Positions 61,317 through 64,000 of a DNA stretch of 64,000 bases are shown here, in pieces; positions within the stretch are counted from its first letter, which is position 1; every line of letters begins with the position of its first letter. This DNA is from Thermomonas sp. (GTDB lineage Bacteria > Pseudomonadota > Gammaproteobacteria > Xanthomonadales > Xanthomonadaceae), in assembly GCA_016720345.1 (NCBI GenBank), contig JADKKV010000005.1, positions 1,039,531 through 1,103,530 of the forward strand, read 5' to 3'. The translations under genes and the position numbers were made by a program. Under the pieces are notes generated by a model that saw only the letters and a program-made list of their open reading frames with translations, did no database searches and was not told the DNA's origin.

Positions 61317-64000
61317 ATGAACTGGCTCAACGAAATGCTGCAAAACGATCCCGACCCGCAGGAATCGCGGGAGTGGATCGAATCGCTGAAGGCGGTCATC
61401 GACCACGGCGGCGCCGCGCGCGCGCACCAGCTGCTGGAAGGCATGGTCGAGCTGACCCGCCGCGCCGGCGCGCACCTGCCGTTCGCGCCCACCACCGAAT
61501 ACATCAACACCATCCCCACACACCTGGAGCCGGCGTTCCCGGGCGACGCCACCATGGAGTGGCGGATCCGCTCGATGATCCGCTGGAACGCGATGGCGAT
61601 GGTGGTGCGCGCCAACCGCAAGCCGGGCGAGCTGGGCGGCCACATCGCCAGCTTCGCGTCCTCCGCCACCCTGTACGACGTCGGCTTCAACCATTTCTGG
61701 CGCGCGCCCTCGGAGAATCACCCGGGTGACCTGCTGTACATCCAGGGCCACAGCTCGCCGGGCATCTACGCGCGTGCGTTCCTGGAGGGCCGGATCAGCG
61801 AATCGCAGCTCGACAACTTCCGCATGGAAGTGGACGGCCGCGGCATCAGCAGCTACCCGCATCCGTGGCTGATGCCGGACTTCTGGCAGACGCCAACGGT
61901 GTCGATGGGCCTGGGCCCGCTGGCCGCGATCTACCAGGCGCGCAGCTGGAAGTACCTGGAGGCGCGCGGGCTGATGCCGAAGACCGACCGCAAGGTCTGG
62001 TGCTTCCTCGGCGACGGCGAGACCGACGAACCCGAATCCCTGGGCGCGATCTCGGTGGCCGGCCGCGAAGGCCTGGACAACCTGGTGTTCGTGATCAACT
62101 GCAACCTGCAGCGCCTGGACGGCCCGGTGCGCGGCAACGGCAAGATCATCCAGGAACTGGAAGGCGCGTTCCGCGGCGCCGGCTGGAACGTGGTCAAGAC
62201 CATCTGGGGCAGCTACTGGGATCCGCTGCTGGCCAAGGACACCAACGGCATCCTCAAGAAAGTGATGATGGAGACCGTCGACGGCGAGTACCAGAACTGC
62301 AAGGCCTTCGGCGGCGCGTACACCCGCGAGCACTTCTTCGGCAAGACCCCGCAGACGCTGGCGATGGTCGCCAACATGAGCGACGACGACATCTGGCGCC
62401 TCAACCGCGGCGGCCATGACCCGCACAAGGTGCATGCCGCCTACGACAACGCCATGAAGACCACCGGCCAGCCCACCGTGATCCTGGCCAAGACGGTCAA
62501 GGGCTACGGCATGGGCACCGCCGGCGAGGCGCTGAACCCCACCCACCAGACCAAGAAGCTGGACAACGACGCCGTGCGCGCGTTCCGCGACCGCTTCAAG
62601 CTGCCGATCGACGACGACCAGCTGAAGGACGGCGCGGTGCCGTTCTACCGCCCGGACGAGAAGTCGCCGGAACTGGAATACATGCGCGAACGCCGCGCCC
62701 GGATGGGCGGCTACCTGCCGCAGCGCCGGCGCAAGGCCAGCCAGCAGCTGGAAGTGCCCGCGCTGACCGCGTTCGAGCGCCTGCTGAAGTCCAGCGGCGA
62801 GCGCGAGATCAGCACCACCATGGCGTTCGTGCAGATGTTCAACATCATCCTGCGCGACAAGGTGATCGGCCCGCGCTGCGTGCCGATCGTGGCCGACGAG
62901 GCGCGCACCTTCGGCATGGAAGGCCTGTTCCGCCAGCTGGGCATCTACGCCCCGCAGGGCCAGAAGTACAAGCCGGTGGACGCCGACCAGCTGATGTTCT
63001 ACCGCGAGGACGCGGCCGGGCAGGTGCTGGAGGAAGGCATCACCGAGGCCGGCGCGTTCTCCAGCTGGCTGGCGCTGGCCACCAGCTACAGCAGCAACGA
63101 CCTGGCCATGCTGCCGTTCTACATCTACTACTCGATGTTCGGCTTCCAGCGCGTCGGCGACTCCGCCTGGCAGGCCGGCGACATGCGCGCGCGCGGCTTC
63201 ATGCTGGGCGCCACCGCCGGCCGCACCACCCTCAACGGCGAAGGCCTGCAGCACGAGGACGGGCAGTCGCAGGTGCAGGCCAGCTTCATCCCCAACGTGC
63301 GCAGCTACGACCCCACCTTCGCCTTTGAGGTGGTGACCATCGTCCAGCGCGGCATGCAGCGGATGATGGCGGAGCAGCAGGACGAGTACTGGTACCTCAC
63401 CCTGATGAACGAGAACTACACCCACCCGGACATGCCGGAAGGCAGCGCCGAGGGGATCATCAAGGGCATGTACCTGCTGAAGGACGCCGGCAAGGGCAAG
63501 AAGGGCGAGCTGCGCGTGCAGCTGATGGGCAGCGGCACCATCCTGCGCGAGGTGATCGCGGCGGCGGATTTGCTGGACGCCGACTTCGGCATCAAGGCCG
63601 ACATCTGGTCCTGCCCCAGCTTCAACGAACTGGCCCGCGACGGCGTGGACGCCGAACGCTGGAACCGCCTGCACCCCGAAGCCAAGGCCCCGCGCAAGCC
63701 GTGGGTCACCCAGCAGCTGGAAGGCCGCAGCGGCCCCGCCATCGCCGCCACCGACTACGTCCGCCACTTCGCCAACCAGGTCCGCGAATACGTGCCGATG
63801 CGCTACAGCGTCCTCGGCACCGACGGCTACGGCCGCAGCGACACCCGCGCCAACCTGCGCCGCCACTTCGAAGTGGACCGCTTCCACGTCGCCCACGCCG
63901 CGGTGGCTGCGTTGGCCGCCGATGGCAAGCTCACGCCGAAGGACGTGGCGCGCGCGATCAAGCTCTACAAGCTGGATGCGGAGAAGCCGAATCCGATTGG
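61317..64000 (+). CDS. aceE: Pyruvate dehydrogenase E1 component (homodimeric type), 3' end cut
   Basis: Thiamine-diphosphate enzyme that decarboxylates pyruvate and acetylates the E2 lipoyl groups. The 894 codons present are nearly complete; only a few C-terminal residues and the stop lie beyond the edge. Motifs: SSYPHPWLMPDFWQTPT, GDGETDEPES with NCNLQ closing the ThDP site, NRGGHDPHK, ISTTMAFVQM, DEARTFGMEGLFRQLG and LNGEGLQHEDG. GGAG at 61307-61310 supports ATG 61317 over an in-frame ATG at 61305. E2 and E3 genes presumably follow. Confidence 0.96.
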   Translation, partial: MNWLNEMLQNDPDPQESREWIESLKAVIDHGGAARAHQLLEGMVELTRRAGAHLPFAPTTEYINTIPTHLEPAFPGDATMEWRIRSMIRWNAMAMVVRANRKPGELGGHIASFASSATLYDVGFNHFWRAPSENHPGDLLYIQGHSSPGIYARAFLEGRISESQLDNFRMEVDGRGISSYPHPWLMPDFWQTPTVSMGLGPLAAIYQARSWKYLEARGLMPKTDRKVWCFLGDGETDEPESLGAISVAGREGLDNLVFVINCNLQRLDGPVRGNGKIIQELEGAFRGAGWNVVKTIWGSYWDPLLAKDTNGILKKVMMETVDGEYQNCKAFGGAYTREHFFGKTPQTLAMVANMSDDDIWRLNRGGHDPHKVHAAYDNAMKTTGQPTVILAKTVKGYGMGTAGEALNPTHQTKKLDNDAVRAFRDRFKLPIDDDQLKDGAVPFYRPDEKSPELEYMRERRARMGGYLPQRRRKASQQLEVPALTAFERLLKSSGEREISTTMAFVQMFNIILRDKVIGPRCVPIVADEARTFGMEGLFRQLGIYAPQGQKYKPVDADQLMFYREDAAGQVLEEGITEAGAFSSWLALATSYSSNDLAMLPFYIYYSMFGFQRVGDSAWQAGDMRARGFMLGATAGRTTLNGEGLQHEDGQSQVQASFIPNVRSYDPTFAFEVVTIVQRGMQRMMAEQQDEYWYLTLMNENYTHPDMPEGSAEGIIKGMYLLKDAGKGKKGELRVQLMGSGTILREVIAAADLLDADFGIKADIWSCPSFNELARDGVDAERWNRLHPEAKAPRKPWVTQQLEGRSGPAIAATDYVRHFANQVREYVPMRYSVLGTDGYGRSDTRANLRRHFEVDRFHVAHAAVAALAADGKLTPKDVARAIKLYKLDAEKPNPI

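Overview
The window is about 64 kb of dense, very GC-rich bacterial chromosome. It carries a complete aa3-type cytochrome c oxidase cluster, a rpsU-yqeY-dnaG block, a pteridine reductase beside folB/folK, a cytochrome c4-DsbA-engB neighbourhood, tandem exported amidohydrolases and GTAG-ended extragenic palindromes of the kind described in Stenotrophomonas. Together these point to a gammaproteobacterium of the Xanthomonadaceae/Lysobacteraceae. No rRNA, tRNA, CRISPR array, prophage or intact insertion sequence was seen. Both edges cut a gene: putA on the left and aceE on the right.

Layout. 1-1967: proline catabolism (putA, minus strand). 2070-10344: the oxidase and its assembly set, ctaC-ctaD-small assembly protein-ctaG-ctaE, a convergent DUF2909 gene, then SURF1, a SCO-like protein, heme A synthase and heme O synthase. 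10352-11933: alkylation repair (alkB, ada). 11980-17214 (minus): S9 peptidase, dnaG, GNAT acetyltransferase, yqeY, rpsU. 17305-22804: tsaD, folB, folK, convergent pteridine reductase, midA-like methyltransferase, VanZ-like protein, convergent cca. 22805-23919: a scarred, lower-GC patch with a duplicated fragment of a regulator gene, an RHS remnant and a yefM-yoeB toxin-antitoxin pair. 23920-33119 (minus): Crp/Fnr-type regulator, GAF-GAF-GGDEF-EAL protein, lytic transglycosylase, endonuclease-family protein, two DsbA-like proteins, cytochrome c4. 33245-42075: engB, GH13 amylase, gshA, ppc, and the glutathione-dependent formaldehyde pathway (frmA, fghA). 42121-49358 (minus): envelope proteins of unknown role (two lipoproteins and a VWA protein), DegV, DUF1761 and two translationally coupled amidohydrolase-family proteins. 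49484-57648: AMP nucleosidase-like protein, DUF924, photolyase, a glutaredoxin/rhodanese fusion, SGNH esterase, alaA, rsgA and a DUF1704 peptidase-like protein. 57658-64000: gltS, maeB and aceE.

Functionally the window is mostly housekeeping and respiration. The oxidase cluster supplies structural subunits, copper insertion and heme A; cytochrome c4 is a plausible electron donor. GshA makes the glutathione used by FrmA/FghA and by the glutaredoxin. Ppc, MaeB and AceE set fluxes around PEP, pyruvate and acetyl-CoA, and PutA, AlaA and GltS link to amino-acid carbon.

The most interesting signals are regulatory or structural. An FNR/Anr-type box lies just downstream of a good ctaC promoter. Many start codons sit exactly 6 nt after a -10-like hexamer without a ribosome-binding site, which suggests leaderless mRNAs. 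One of these is a 7-codon mini-ORF overlapping rsgA. GTAG palindromes supply stop codons and -10 hexamers to neighbouring genes. The RHS/toxin-antitoxin scar is the only clearly accessory region. I did not find a convincing undescribed defence or biosynthetic system.
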